Assembly: GCF_038050405.1 (NCBI RefSeq) | Contig: NZ_CP150901.1 | Coordinates: forward strand, 2,852,001 to 2,916,000 | Direction of reading: 5' to 3' | Length of the DNA: 64,000 bases | Source: Paraburkholderia sp. IMGN_8 | Lineage (GTDB): Bacteria > Pseudomonadota > Gammaproteobacteria > Burkholderiales > Burkholderiaceae | In this document: piece after piece, positions 54,343 to 63,538 of the stretch | How positions within the stretch are numbered: the first letter of the stretch is position 1 | How the letters are laid out: each line of letters begins with the position of its first letter | Made by a program: the position numbers and the translations under genes | The notes under the pieces: model-generated | Told to the model about the DNA's origin: nothing | The model's database searches: none | What the model saw: only the letters and a program-made list of their open reading frames with translations

Positions 54343-55356
54343 TTATTTCCCACCGACAAACTCGTTGGTGTAGGTTTTCCCCAGCTCGATATGCTTGCCC
54401 TTGACCGACGGATTGAACGCCGACAACACCTTGAGCACGGTCGCCGGTCCATCCGCCGGCATCCTGCCGTCCGCCGTGTACATCGGCAGCGACGCCTTCA
54501 ACGCGCTCACGTAGAGCGGCTTGTCCTTCTGATAGTCGTCGGGCATCTTCGCGGCGATTTCTTCCGCGCTATGCGTGTGGATGAACTGCATCGTGCGAAC
54601 GAACGCGTGCGCGAGCTTCGCGGCTTCAGCCTTGTGCGAATCGGCCCAGGCCGCCTGCACATAGAGGCTCGACGCCGGGTAGGTGCCGCCCAACGCCGCC
54701 TTCGTGCCCTCGACCGAGCGCATATCGACCAGCACCTTGGCATCACCGGACTTCTGCAGTGCCGATACGGTGGGCTCCGTCGTCATGCCCGCGTCGATCC
54801 GGCCTTGCTTGATCGCCGCGATGAAGCTGGCGTCAGCGCCCACCGGCAGCATCGTGTATTCGGTCGACTGGATGCCGTGCTGGCCCGCGAGGTATTGCGT
54901 GAGGAAACTGGTCGACGATCCGAGGCCCGTGACACCGAGTGTCTTGCCCTTGACGTCAGCCATCGATTTGATCGTATCCGCGGCCTTCGTCGAGACCAGC
55001 TCCACCTCGCCCGGCACCTGCCCGAACACCACAATCGCCTTGACGTCCTTGCCTTTGGTTTGCAGGTCGATCGTATGATCGTAGAAGCCGACGACCGCCT
55101 GGACCGCGCCGGCCAGCAGTTCGTTTTCAGCGTCGACGCCAGCCGGCTGCGACAGCAGCTCGACGTCGAGCCCTTCGTCCTTGAAATAGCCGAGCTGTTC
55201 GGTCAGGCGCGCTGGCAGGTAAATCAGCTTTGTGATGCCGCCCACCATGATGGTGATCTTGCCGCTGTCAGCCGCCGTCGCCTGTTGCGAGGCAAGGCCG
55301 AACAGCAGGCTGGAAGCGATGGCGATATGGCGCAGCGTGCGAAAGCTCGGGGTCAT
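54343..55356 (-). CDS. ABC transporter substrate-binding protein (NMT1/SsuA-like)
   Basis: A 337-residue binding protein with signal peptide (IAIASSLLFGLASQQATAAD). KLIYLPARLTEQLGYFKDEGLDVELLSQPAGVDAENELLAGAVQAVVG, in part, is the typical start of NMT1/nitrate-taurine-sulfonate binding proteins, and LGVTGLGSSTSFLTQYL is a later signature. It would deliver a small organic compound to an ABC importer, but no permease or ATPase gene is adjacent. It lies between the two porin copies. Confidence 0.88.
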   Translation of the reverse strand: MTPSFRTLRHIAIASSLLFGLASQQATAADSGKITIMVGGITKLIYLPARLTEQLGYFKDEGLDVELLSQPAGVDAENELLAGAVQAVVGFYDHTIDLQTKGKDVKAIVVFGQVPGEVELVSTKAADTIKSMADVKGKTLGVTGLGSSTSFLTQYLAGQHGIQSTEYTMLPVGADASFIAAIKQGRIDAGMTTEPTVSALQKSGDAKVLVDMRSVEGTKAALGGTYPASSLYVQAAWADSHKAEAAKLAHAFVRTMQFIHTHSAEEIAAKMPDDYQKDKPLYVSALKASLPMYTADGRMPADGPATVLKVLSAFNPSVKGKHIELGKTYTNEFVGGK

Positions 55357-55938
55357 CGATTGTCTCCGTTATTGTCTGCGGCGGCGGAATGCCGCCTGTC
55401 TACATTGACGGAGCGATTCTAGGCGCGCGAATCCTTCCCTCGGCTTTCACGGAGGGCGATGCGTAATACGGGATTTCCATTAGCTGCCGCTTGATTCGAC
55501 CTCAGGTTTCGGCCCTTTGCGCGGCCTTTCCGGACGCTCGCCGGCATACGACGAGCGTCCGCTACCAGATCGGTCAGCGGCGATCAAGCTTGCGCGAAGC
55601 GCGCCAGATTCACGATCCCAAAGGCGGCTTCGATGTCATTCCAGCCGCGGCTCTCTAATAGACGGCAATGGTTGTCGGTATTTCCCTACAACAAAATCAG
55701 CAATTCCTGCTTTGAGTGTTTTAGTGGAAAAGCGTATTTCAACCTGTAGCATTGACGATCTGCAGAAAGCTAAATTATGCTAAGCAAAATCTCAATAGAT
55801 CTACGTTTTATATTTTTTACTTGATGACCGGCAATCGCCCCTTCAGTAGCAGCAAGTCCTGCCGTATACCCTTGGAGGTGTCGTGGCCCTGAACCCTTCC
55901 CGCACGACCTTGCATACCCAAGCTACGAAGGAAGCAAC
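55357..55938. other. Intergenic stretch before chemoreceptor 1
   Basis: About 580 bp with no recognised gene. It holds the divergent promoters for the binding-protein gene (minus) and the chemoreceptor (plus), a 10-bp inverted repeat (55531-55561), and an AT-rich region from about 55760 that is the best candidate for the chemoreceptor promoter. No sigma-28 flagellar consensus was found. Confidence 0.5.
55531..55561. repeat. Intergenic inverted repeat
   Basis: Perfect 10-bp arms CGGACGCTCG and CGAGCGTCCG with an 11-bp centre (CCGGCATACGA). No T run is adjacent on either strand, so it is more likely an operator or structural element than a terminator. Confidence 0.5.
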
Positions 55939-57672
55939 GTGAACAGCTTTGTACAAACAATCAAATTCAAGATCGTCTTCGCGTTCGGTGTATGCGTGAC
56001 GCTCATAGCTGTCATTGGACTCTTCACGACATTAGGACTTTCCAGATTAAACTGGAACATGAGCAACTCCTATTCCGGCAATACTGTTCCAATTGCCGAT
56101 CTAACAGACGTTCGTACGGCCGAGCTCAATGCACGCCTTATGCTGAGGCGCATTCAGGTATTCCGGGAGCCAACTAAAACGGCAGAATCCGTCTCTGCAA
56201 TTCAAGCCGATTTTGAACGTCTCAATAAGTCGTGGAACCAATATTACCGGGGCGGCATATCCAGCGACAAGGAACGTGAGATCGCAGAGCGGATCAGAAG
56301 CGCCCTATCCCAGTTCACAGCAATAACGAACGAAGCGATAGCTGCTGCCAAAGCGGGCAATTTCGACACGGTCTCTTCTTCAATCGAAAAACTTTCCCCG
56401 GTATCCAGGTCATTGGATGACGCGGTGGACCAGGACACCACGCTCAATCTGGCTCAGGCCAAACAGTTTGCCGACGATAGCGAATCGACCTTCAGAACGA
56501 TCCTCTGGATTGCTGTCACGCTTGTCGGCGTCGGCATCATCATCGCCATTGGTGCGTCCGTCTATCTGCTACGCGCGATCTCGAAGCCCCTCAACAAAGC
56601 CGTAGACGTTGCAAACCATATCGCGGCTGGAAAACTGGAAAATCAGATTACCGTGGATTCGCGAGGTGAGTTCGGCCAGCTTCTCGAAGCATTGAGGAAA
56701 ATGGATCGGCAGCTCAGCGATACGGTGCGCGGGATCAAGGCCACCACTGAATCGGTCTCGGTGGCATCGCGGGAAATCGCTAGCGGCAACACCGATCTGT
56801 CGGCGCGGACGGAGGAACAGGCAGCGTCGCTTGAAGAAACCGCGGCAAGCATGACGCAGTTGACGGAAACGGTGAAGCAGAACGCCGACAATGCACGTCA
56901 GGCGAATGCACTGGCAACGCATGCCACCGATATCGCCGACGCAGGTAACGAGGCTGTCCAAGGCATGGTAGGAACGATTGAAAAGATCAGCAGCAGCTCA
57001 ACCAAGATTTCGGAAATCACCGGTGTGATCGAAGGCATTGCCTTCCAGACGAATATCCTTGCACTGAATGCCGCCGTTGAAGCGGCCCGTGCTGGCGAAC
57101 AGGGGCGCGGCTTTGCTGTCGTTGCCAGTGAGGTTCGCAGTCTGGCCCAACGCTCTGCCACCGCCGCGAAAGAGATCAAGGAGCTGATCGGCTCGTCCGT
57201 CGCCATGATTCAAGACGGGTCAAAACAGGCGTTCGAAGTTAGCTCGACCGTGGGGCAGGTCAAGCAGGCAATCAAGCAGGTCTCCGATATTGTCGGCGAG
57301 ATCGCAGCAGCTTCTGAAGAACAGAGCCGCGGCATTGAACAGGTGAATCAGGCTGTCGGTCAAATGGATGAAGTGACGCAACAGAATGCCGCGCTCGTTG
57401 AACAGGCTGCGGCAGCCGCACAGTCACTCGAAGACCAGGCAACCAGGCTGACGGACGCAGTATCGGTATTCAACCTCGCCGACACGGGGCAATCTACGCC
57501 ACGAGCGGTTATTCCGCAAAGCAAACCGCGCCCGTCCACCGCGAAGACTCCAACCACCCGTCGTACGGCACCGGCCAAACCGAAAACAGCTTCTCAATCA
57601 ACCACCGCCACGACTAGCACCGGCATGACCGTCTCGGCGGATTCAAGTAGCGCCGACTGGGAAACGTTCTGA
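55939..57672 (+). CDS. Methyl-accepting chemotaxis protein 1
   Basis: A 577-residue chemoreceptor. Two membrane helices ([15 protein letters not shown], about 15-30; [20 protein letters not shown], about 189-208) flank a four-helix periplasmic sensor. HAMP and the cytoplasmic signalling hairpin follow, with the conserved tip [26 protein letters not shown]. The C-terminus ends DWETF, the tether for CheR/CheB adaptation enzymes. Start GTG 55939 with AGGAAG upstream. A small gene follows 6 bp later. Confidence 0.94.
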   Translation: MNSFVQTIKFKIVFAFGVCVTLIAVIGLFTTLGLSRLNWNMSNSYSGNTVPIADLTDVRTAELNARLMLRRIQVFREPTKTAESVSAIQADFERLNKSWNQYYRGGISSDKEREIAERIRSALSQFTAITNEAIAAAKAGNFDTVSSSIEKLSPVSRSLDDAVDQDTTLNLAQAKQFADDSESTFRTILWIAVTLVGVGIIIAIGASVYLLRAISKPLNKAVDVANHIAAGKLENQITVDSRGEFGQLLEALRKMDRQLSDTVRGIKATTESVSVASREIASGNTDLSARTEEQAASLEETAASMTQLTETVKQNADNARQANALATHATDIADAGNEAVQGMVGTIEKISSSSTKISEITGVIEGIAFQTNILALNAAVEAARAGEQGRGFAVVASEVRSLAQRSATAAKEIKELIGSSVAMIQDGSKQAFEVSSTVGQVKQAIKQVSDIVGEIAAASEEQSRGIEQVNQAVGQMDEVTQQNAALVEQAAAAAQSLEDQATRLTDAVSVFNLADTGQSTPRAVIPQSKPRPSTAKTPTTRRTAPAKPKTASQSTTATTSTGMTVSADSSSADWETF

Positions 57673-57678
57673 GGATTC

Positions 57679-57981
57679 ATGGTTTTGAATAATCCTGACG
57701 CGCTTCTGCAATCACTGACTGATCTGTTGATGTCGAACGGCAAGGCCGTTTCCCGTTTCGGTGCACAGGTTGTGGTGATGAGAAAATTCATCGATGCCAC
57801 GTTCCCACTCCTCACGGCAACTCAACGCGAGGAGATCGCGAAGGCATTTCGCCACGGGATTGAAGACACAATGTCGCTCATGGATGACCTACCCCTACCA
57901 GCCGAATATCACTCAACGCTGCTGGAACAGACCAATACCCTATTGAACATGCTGCAGACGACGAGCACAACTCGCCAGTAG
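57679..57981 (+). CDS. Small helical hypothetical protein
   Basis: A 100-residue protein starting ATG 57679 (GAGG just upstream), 6 bp after the chemoreceptor stop, so almost certainly co-transcribed. It is predicted to be mostly helical (NPDALLQSLTDLLMSNG, EEIAKAFRHGIEDTMSLMDDL), with no membrane segment or known motif. It may work with the chemoreceptor. Confidence 0.68.
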   Translation: MVLNNPDALLQSLTDLLMSNGKAVSRFGAQVVVMRKFIDATFPLLTATQREEIAKAFRHGIEDTMSLMDDLPLPAEYHSTLLEQTNTLLNMLQTTSTTRQ

Positions 57982-58017
57982 CGCCCTTTCCGGAACCGCA
58001 AGATCGCACTGTCTCTC

Positions 58018-58058
58018 ACGTTCTGGCATAGCTCCGGTCATCCACGGAGCGAGAACGT
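58018..58058 (+). repeat. Structured intergenic element between two small genes
   Basis: Outer arms ACGTTCT/AGAACGT and inner arms GCTCCG/CGGAGC can form an extended hairpin with an 8-nt loop. No T run follows. It may separate the chemoreceptor transcript from the next small gene. Confidence 0.4.
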
Positions 58059-58132
58059 TCTAGCGTCGTGTTCGGTTCTCACGACGCCCTTTTTCATTTG
58101 CGGAATCGCCCGCATACAACACCTGTATCACA

Positions 58133-58510
58133 ATGGACAGCACCACTTCGCCAACGAAATCCGAACTGTCCGCGCTTTCCGAAGCGTGCGCCACTTTTGA
58201 CCCCTCACAAAGGGATCAGCGGATGGTCATTCGCCTCAAGGTCGTGCCAATGCTCACTCGTAAATTGGACGATCTGCGCGTCGCACTTCGCGCGAATGCG
58301 CACGACGAATCCACTCAGGCGATGATCGACGAAATTACGCGTGCGCTTAACCACGCCTGTGTCAGACTCGACTGTACTTTCAATTCAGCTACCGATGCCA
58401 TTGGCTCCGCCGACGAAACCCGAATGGAAGCAATTCTGACCACCCTCGGAGCGCGCAAGAAGCCCGTGGCCAAAAGAAACCTCAAACTAGATTCGAATCC
58501 TGAAAAATAA
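58133..58510 (+). CDS. Hypothetical protein, helical, 125 residues
   Basis: A soluble protein starting ATG 58133 with weak ribosome signal. The sequence is helix-prone (RLKVVPMLTRKLDDLRVALRANA, then MIDEITRALNHAC) with a basic C-terminal tail. No family recognised. It follows the chemoreceptor pair by 151 bp on the same strand. Confidence 0.6.
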   Translation: MDSTTSPTKSELSALSEACATFDPSQRDQRMVIRLKVVPMLTRKLDDLRVALRANAHDESTQAMIDEITRALNHACVRLDCTFNSATDAIGSADETRMEAILTTLGARKKPVAKRNLKLDSNPEK

Positions 58511-58664
58511 GCATATCGAACGAAATTCGCTGCGAACTTCATCGTTGCAGGCAGATCATGGTGCAGGCACTTCTCCAGTCATCGCGCGAACGCGTGCCCG
58601 CGCCGAAGGCCTGGTCGACGGCTCTGATACCGATGAAGCCGATCGACTTCGACGATCGACGCGA

Positions 58665-59516
58665 TCAGGCACTCGCGAAGGCGTGGACAAGCCGGTTGAA
58701 TACCCCCGGATTCGCGACGTTCATCCCATGCGATGCGCCCGCAATGGTTTGTTTGTCCGCGTAATCGATCCAATCCGCGAGCTTTTCAACGTTGTTGCGA
58801 AACATGCGAGGGCTCTTTTGCCCCTCGATCAGCAACGTCCTGCACTTCACGTCACGCGCTGTGTCACGTGAGTACGCAGGCAAAGGATCGCGAAACTGCT
58901 TTGGAAGCGTGCCGGCGTTGTCGATCGCCATCGCGCGGAAACTGGGGGGACTTTTGCGCCAGAAGCCGGGCATGCTCACCGAGTCGACGAAAAGCTCCAG
59001 TCCGGCGTCAATCGCACCGCTTACAATCAGGTCGGCGGCTTTGGTGCGAAGTGCATTGGTCGCAGGTGGCAACGATGCTTCCGACATCCCATCGATTTGC
59101 AACGGGCCACCCGGATCCGCGAGCGTCAGCGTTTTCACCAACCGCGGATACTCGCGCGCCACGTGGAATGCCACGCACCCTCCTCGCGAGTGCCCGACCA
59201 GATGCACCGGCGCGAGGTCCATTGCAGCAATGAACTCGGCGAGTTCCGCGACGTGTGTCTCCCAGCCAAATTCTCCTTGAATGCAAGCCTCGGCCGCCGG
59301 CCAGTAATGGCTGAGGCTGACCGAGATGCAGAGGAAATGCTTCGAAAGGAAGGCTGTTTGACTGCTCCAATAGCGGTAATCGCAAAGCGATCCATGCACG
59401 AACAGCAACGGCTCTCCGGAACCGCAGGCCACATAGGGCACGCTAATGCCGGACGGGACGGTCACAAAGCACAACTCCGGGACTGCAAGGATTGAGGGGT
59501 CGGTTCGCGCATTCAT
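58665..59516 (-). CDS. Alpha/beta hydrolase
   Basis: A 283-residue hydrolase. EPLLFVHGSLCDYRYW supplies the oxyanion loop, HLVGHSRGGCVAFHVA the nucleophile Ser (about 117), and AGASHGMNVANPGVF the His; an acid residue lies near LLIEGQKSP. No signal peptide. ATG 59516 has AGGAG 7-8 bp upstream. It faces a LysR regulator across an 89-bp gap, so it is probably that regulator's target. The substrate is unknown. Confidence 0.88.
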   Translation of the reverse strand: MNARTDPSILAVPELCFVTVPSGISVPYVACGSGEPLLFVHGSLCDYRYWSSQTAFLSKHFLCISVSLSHYWPAAEACIQGEFGWETHVAELAEFIAAMDLAPVHLVGHSRGGCVAFHVAREYPRLVKTLTLADPGGPLQIDGMSEASLPPATNALRTKAADLIVSGAIDAGLELFVDSVSMPGFWRKSPPSFRAMAIDNAGTLPKQFRDPLPAYSRDTARDVKCRTLLIEGQKSPRMFRNNVEKLADWIDYADKQTIAGASHGMNVANPGVFNRLVHAFASA

Positions 59517-59578
59517 ACATTGGCTCCTTTCCCGCACTATGCACGACGCAGCCACCTAAGAAAATCGCGTAATATTGA

Positions 59579-59605
59579 TGGTATCTATCGATTTATCTGA
59601 TACCA
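59579..59605. promoter_or_regulatory. Dyad abutting the LysR start codon
   Basis: Arms TGGTATC and GATACCA around a 13-bp centre end exactly at the base before ATG 59606. LysR regulators usually bind such interrupted dyads and repress themselves. The site leaves no room for a ribosome-binding sequence, so the mRNA may be leaderless or start inside the dyad. Confidence 0.62.
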
Positions 59606-60457
59606 ATGAAGACCCTTGATCTCGACGTTCTGACGATGATTGTGGCTGTGGCCGACACGGGGAACATTAGTCGCGCGGCGGAAGTCGTCCATCGCTCGCA
59701 ATCGGCGGTGAGCATGCAGATCAAGACGCTCGAAACCGCGCTCGGCAAGCCGCTTTTCGTGCGCAAGCCGAGAAGCGTTATCCCGACGCAAGACGGCGAG
59801 GTCCTGCTGGCGTTCGCGCGGCGTATGCTCGCGCTGCGCGAAGAAGCGTGGGCGGCGGTAGTCCGTCCCGACGTGACCGGTCGAGTCGTCATCGGCGTGC
59901 CCGACGACTACGCGTCGTCGCTGCTGCCGTCGATCCTCAAGAAATTTTCCGGCACATACCCGAAGGTCGAGATTCAGGTCGTCGGACTGCCGAGCGTCGC
60001 GCTCGCACCCATGGTGAAGGACGGATCGGTCGACCTGGTCTGCGGGACACGCGTAAAAGGCCTCTCGGGCGAGTTCATCCGACTCGAACCGATGGTCTGG
60101 GCCGCGGCGCCCAGCGCGCATGACATCTGGCGCGAGAGGCCGCTGCCAATTGCCGTGTTCCTGCCGGGCAGCGTCGCTCGAGAAAACGCGATCCGCAGTC
60201 TTGAACGGGCGAAGATCACCTATCGGACCTCTTACGAGAGCCCCAGCCTGCTAGGCCTTCTCAGCATGGTCGAAGCGGGACTCGCGGTAGCGCCGCTCGC
60301 GCGCTGTGCGGTTCCCCCTCACCTCACCTTGCTCGGCCATGCACAGGGCTTGCCCGAGATCGCCGCGCTGGAAGTCATACTTGCGCGAAGCGCGAAATCG
60401 AAGCGGCCGCCATGCGACTTTCTCGCCGAAAAAATCATGTCGGAACTGCGGCGCTAG
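59606..60457 (+). CDS. LysR-family transcriptional regulator
   Basis: A 283-residue LysR protein. LDVLTMIVAVADTGNISRAAEVVHRSQSAVSMQIKTLE is the DNA-binding domain (residues 4-41) and GRVVIGVPDDYASSLLPSILKKF begins the effector domain. It is divergent from the alpha/beta hydrolase and probably controls it. No ribosome site precedes ATG 59606. It converges with chemoreceptor 2. Confidence 0.93.
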   Translation: MKTLDLDVLTMIVAVADTGNISRAAEVVHRSQSAVSMQIKTLETALGKPLFVRKPRSVIPTQDGEVLLAFARRMLALREEAWAAVVRPDVTGRVVIGVPDDYASSLLPSILKKFSGTYPKVEIQVVGLPSVALAPMVKDGSVDLVCGTRVKGLSGEFIRLEPMVWAAAPSAHDIWRERPLPIAVFLPGSVARENAIRSLERAKITYRTSYESPSLLGLLSMVEAGLAVAPLARCAVPPHLTLLGHAQGLPEIAALEVILARSAKSKRPPCDFLAEKIMSELRR

Positions 60458-60510
60458 TAGCAAAGTGCAGCGTGCCGAGATCAGATAGTGTTCGCTGTGG
60501 TCGGCTTTCG

Positions 60511-62136
60511 TCATGCGTGCACGGTTGACGGCTCGATCGCCATCCAGTCCTGCTGCAAGGGTTTCCCGGCAGACGGTTCGATTGTTTCACCCAGTCGGAA
60601 CACTGCCACTGCATCGTCGAGCGCACGCGCCTGTTCTTCGAGCGACGCCGCAGCAGCAGCGGCCTGCTCGACCAGCGCAGCGTTCTGCTGGGTTGCGTTA
60701 TCCATCTGCGTCACCGCACGATTAAGCTGATCGATGCCGCGTGACTGTTCTTCCGAGGCTACGCTGATTTCGCTGACAATGCCGGTTACGTTGCGGGCCG
60801 CCCTGACGATTTCGGCCATAGTCACGCCGGCGCGAGCCGCAAGTTCGCTGCCGTTCTGCACCTTCGCAACCGAATCGCCGATCAACTCTCTGATCTCTTT
60901 CGCCGCTGCTGCCGAACGTTGTGCGAGCGCGCGCACTTCGCCGGCAACGACGGCGAATCCGCGTCCCTCCTCGCCGGCGCGCGCAGCTTCGACCGCTGCA
61001 TTCAGCGCGAGTATGTTGGTCTGGAATGCGATGCCCTCGATCGCGCCAATGATATCGACGATCCTCTTCGAGCTCGACGACATGTCCGCGATCACGTCGA
61101 CAACCTGGCCTACCACGTCGCCCCCGCGCGCCGCGATCGCCGACGCGTTTTCCGCGAGCGTGCTGGCCTGCCGCGCATTGTCGGCATTTTGCCGGACCGT
61201 CGCAGTCAACTCTTCCATGCTCGATGCGGTCCCCTCCAGGGTCGCCGCCTGCTGCTCTGTGCGGGTCGACAGGTCGGTATTGCCGCTCGCGATCTCGCGC
61301 ACCCCGTGCGTGATCGCCGCTGTCCCTTGCCGCACCTGGCTCACGGCAGCAGCCAGACTCGCCTGCATTCGCGCGAGCGCAGCCATCAGCCGGCCCATTT
61401 CGTTGGCACGCAGTGCGTGGACCGGACTCGTCAGGTCGCCGGCCGCGATGCGCTCGAAATGATGAATCGCAGAATCGATCGGCCGCACGATCGACGCGGT
61501 CAGCACAAAGCGCGCGAACAGGCCAAGCACTACAGCAGCAAAGCCGACCGACCCGAACAACCAGACCAGCAGATGGAAATGCCGTTGCGCCGACTCAAAG
61601 CGTGCTCTTTGCTGCTCTACCTGGAAATCCTCCAGCGCAAGCGTGGCATTCCTGTAGTCACTGAACACCGCGTCGGGCGCCTGCCGCTGCGTCGTGCGGA
61701 ACGACATGAAATCGTTCTGGTCAAGCGCCGCGACTTCGGGGGAAATAACCTGCTTCATCAACTGGCCGCGCTTCGCGCGTAGCGCGTCGGTCAGCGCCTT
61801 TTCTGCGTCATTCGACGGCGGTTGCGCCATATAGGCAGCCAGCTCGCGCTCGCTGTCAACCAGTTCTGCATGCACGCGCGCGAGCACGGCGTCGGTAGGC
61901 TTACCTTGTGCCACGAGCGTTTCGTACGTACCGAGGTCGACCCGCACCTGCAACAGCGCTTCGCTACTGGCGTTGAGATGTCGCAAGGCGGCCGTCTCTT
62001 CGCTGTACATCCTGTCAAGCGCCGTATTGGCTGTTTTCAGACCGGCGATCGATGTTGCGATCACGAGCATCAGCGCTGCCGTGTAGCCGGCGATCGTGAT
62101 CGTTAGAGCGGTCCGGATAGTGGTATTTCTGAACAT
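60511..62136 (-). CDS. Methyl-accepting chemotaxis protein 2
   Basis: A 541-residue chemoreceptor. Helix 1 (about 10-30: IRTALTITIAGYTAALMLVIATS), a Tar-like four-helix sensor, helix 2 (about 190-212: LLVWLFGSVGFAAVVLGLFARF), HAMP and the signalling domain with [26 protein letters not shown]. Unlike chemoreceptor 1, the C-terminus lacks an xWETF tether. ATG 62136 has GAGGAAGG upstream. Lies between the LysR gene (convergent) and porin copy 2. Confidence 0.94.
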   Translation of the reverse strand: MFRNTTIRTALTITIAGYTAALMLVIATSIAGLKTANTALDRMYSEETAALRHLNASSEALLQVRVDLGTYETLVAQGKPTDAVLARVHAELVDSERELAAYMAQPPSNDAEKALTDALRAKRGQLMKQVISPEVAALDQNDFMSFRTTQRQAPDAVFSDYRNATLALEDFQVEQQRARFESAQRHFHLLVWLFGSVGFAAVVLGLFARFVLTASIVRPIDSAIHHFERIAAGDLTSPVHALRANEMGRLMAALARMQASLAAAVSQVRQGTAAITHGVREIASGNTDLSTRTEQQAATLEGTASSMEELTATVRQNADNARQASTLAENASAIAARGGDVVGQVVDVIADMSSSSKRIVDIIGAIEGIAFQTNILALNAAVEAARAGEEGRGFAVVAGEVRALAQRSAAAAKEIRELIGDSVAKVQNGSELAARAGVTMAEIVRAARNVTGIVSEISVASEEQSRGIDQLNRAVTQMDNATQQNAALVEQAAAAAASLEEQARALDDAVAVFRLGETIEPSAGKPLQQDWMAIEPSTVHA

Positions 62137-62163
62137 GGCTGCCTTCCTCGATCCGCTGAACAG

Positions 62164-62194
62164 AAAAAACGGCCGGCGAACAGGTCCGCGGCCG
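62164..62194 (-). terminator. Rho-independent terminator of porin gene 2
   Basis: Arms CGGCCG at 62170-62175 and 62189-62194 with a 13-nt loop, followed on the minus strand by TTTTTT (A run 62164-62169). It lies about 50 bp after the porin stop and differs in sequence from the terminator of porin 1, showing that the duplicated block ends at the stop codon. Confidence 0.7.
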
Positions 62195-62246
62195 CAAACA
62201 GGAGAACATCGATGAACGGAACCGCTGGGCGGTTCCGGTTTCCGGA

Positions 62247-63374
62247 TCAGAAGCGCGTGCGCACGCCGGTGGTCAGCTCGAGCTGGTTGGTCGCGCCGAA
62301 GGTGCTCCCCACCGTATAACCGCCATGCAGCTTCATGTAGTCGCCGGCGAGATACACTTCGGTACGCTTGGACAGGTGATAGAAGACCGAACCGTACAAG
62401 GTTTCCTTGAAGCCGTTGTGGAGACCCGAGGTCGGATCGAACGCGCCGACGTTCGCGTTCGGAATATCGCCGCTGCTGTTGTACGCGGCGTTGTGCACGC
62501 GCATCTGCTGATAACCGAGTTCGTAATCGAGCGGACCCTTCGGCGACAGTTTGAGCGACACCGTCCAGGCGTTGTCCTGGCGCTGGCCGAGCGCGCCCTG
62601 GTTGCCCAGGTAGCGGAAGTAACCCGCGTTGGCGCGCAGAATGCCGAACGTGTAGTTGCCACCCACTGAGAACGACTGGTTGGTAAAGCCAACGCGGTTC
62701 ACGTGGCTATAGAAGCCCGACACGTTGAACGGTCCGCCGTTGTAGCCGAGCGCAGCCTGATAGGTCGAGTTGGAGCCGAAGCTCGTCGAGTTGCCGAATG
62801 CGTAGCCTGCGCTGGCGAAGATACCGTTGCTGAACAGCTTCTTCCACGCCACGCCATTGCTATAGCGCGTACCGGTCGGGCCGGCCGCGTAGAAAATCAT
62901 CTGCTTGAAGTTGTTCGAATTGGTAAAGCCACCTTCTTCCGTCGACAGTCTGGGGCTGCCATAGGCATCACCATAAATGGCTGCCGCGTCGCGGGCGATC
63001 GTGTTCTGGAAGCCTGCCGTGATCTTGCCGAACGTGTCGTTCTCGATACCGACCCATGCGTCACGGTCGAAAATCTGGCCCGGATCTTCCATCTGGCCGT
63101 TGGCGACCACGAATTCACTCTCCAGGCGGAAAATGATCTTCGAACCGCCGCCGATATCTTCCGCGCCCTTCAGGCCCCAGCGGCTGCCGCTGAACCACGG
63201 TTCGCCGTCGTTGCCCATGCCGATGACGTGATTGCCGTTCGCATCCGCGTGCGTCCGATAGGTCGGGAAGCTCAGGTCCATCAGGCCGTAAAGCTGGACG
63301 CTCGACTGTGCGTGCGCGCCGGTCGCGGCGAAGGCGCCGGCCGTGACGGCCATCGCCAGATACTTTTTCTTCAA
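62247..63374 (-). CDS. OmpC-type porin, copy 2
   Basis: A 375-residue porin encoding exactly the same protein as porin 1 (52948-54075), with a TGA stop in place of TAA and about 12 synonymous differences. It has the same signal peptide, TTG start and GAGGAG ribosome site. The upstream 147 bp are also duplicated. An OmpR-type response regulator lies 164 bp upstream in the same direction. Confidence 0.95.
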   Translation of the reverse strand: MKKKYLAMAVTAGAFAATGAHAQSSVQLYGLMDLSFPTYRTHADANGNHVIGMGNDGEPWFSGSRWGLKGAEDIGGGSKIIFRLESEFVVANGQMEDPGQIFDRDAWVGIENDTFGKITAGFQNTIARDAAAIYGDAYGSPRLSTEEGGFTNSNNFKQMIFYAAGPTGTRYSNGVAWKKLFSNGIFASAGYAFGNSTSFGSNSTYQAALGYNGGPFNVSGFYSHVNRVGFTNQSFSVGGNYTFGILRANAGYFRYLGNQGALGQRQDNAWTVSLKLSPKGPLDYELGYQQMRVHNAAYNSSGDIPNANVGAFDPTSGLHNGFKETLYGSVFYHLSKRTEVYLAGDYMKLHGGYTVGSTFGATNQLELTTGVRTRF

Positions 63375-63521
63375 GATCGTCTCCTCAGATTACTACATTG
63401 AAATTTTCGTTTTTGCTGCACGCTGCGACGGCCAACCGATGAGTGCAATCCTAGTTACCTCAATCCTTCACGCTCCTTTCCCGTCTCACCTGTACAACTA
63501 AGTGAAATCACTGATGTACGA
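62249..63521 (-). repeat. 1.27-kb duplicated porin block, copy 2
   Basis: Second copy of the block at 52950-54222, same orientation, 9,299 bp away. The 5' end of the block lies inside the gap before the response-regulator gene. Confidence 0.9.
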
Positions 63522-63538
63522 GATTGAGCATGTTTCTG

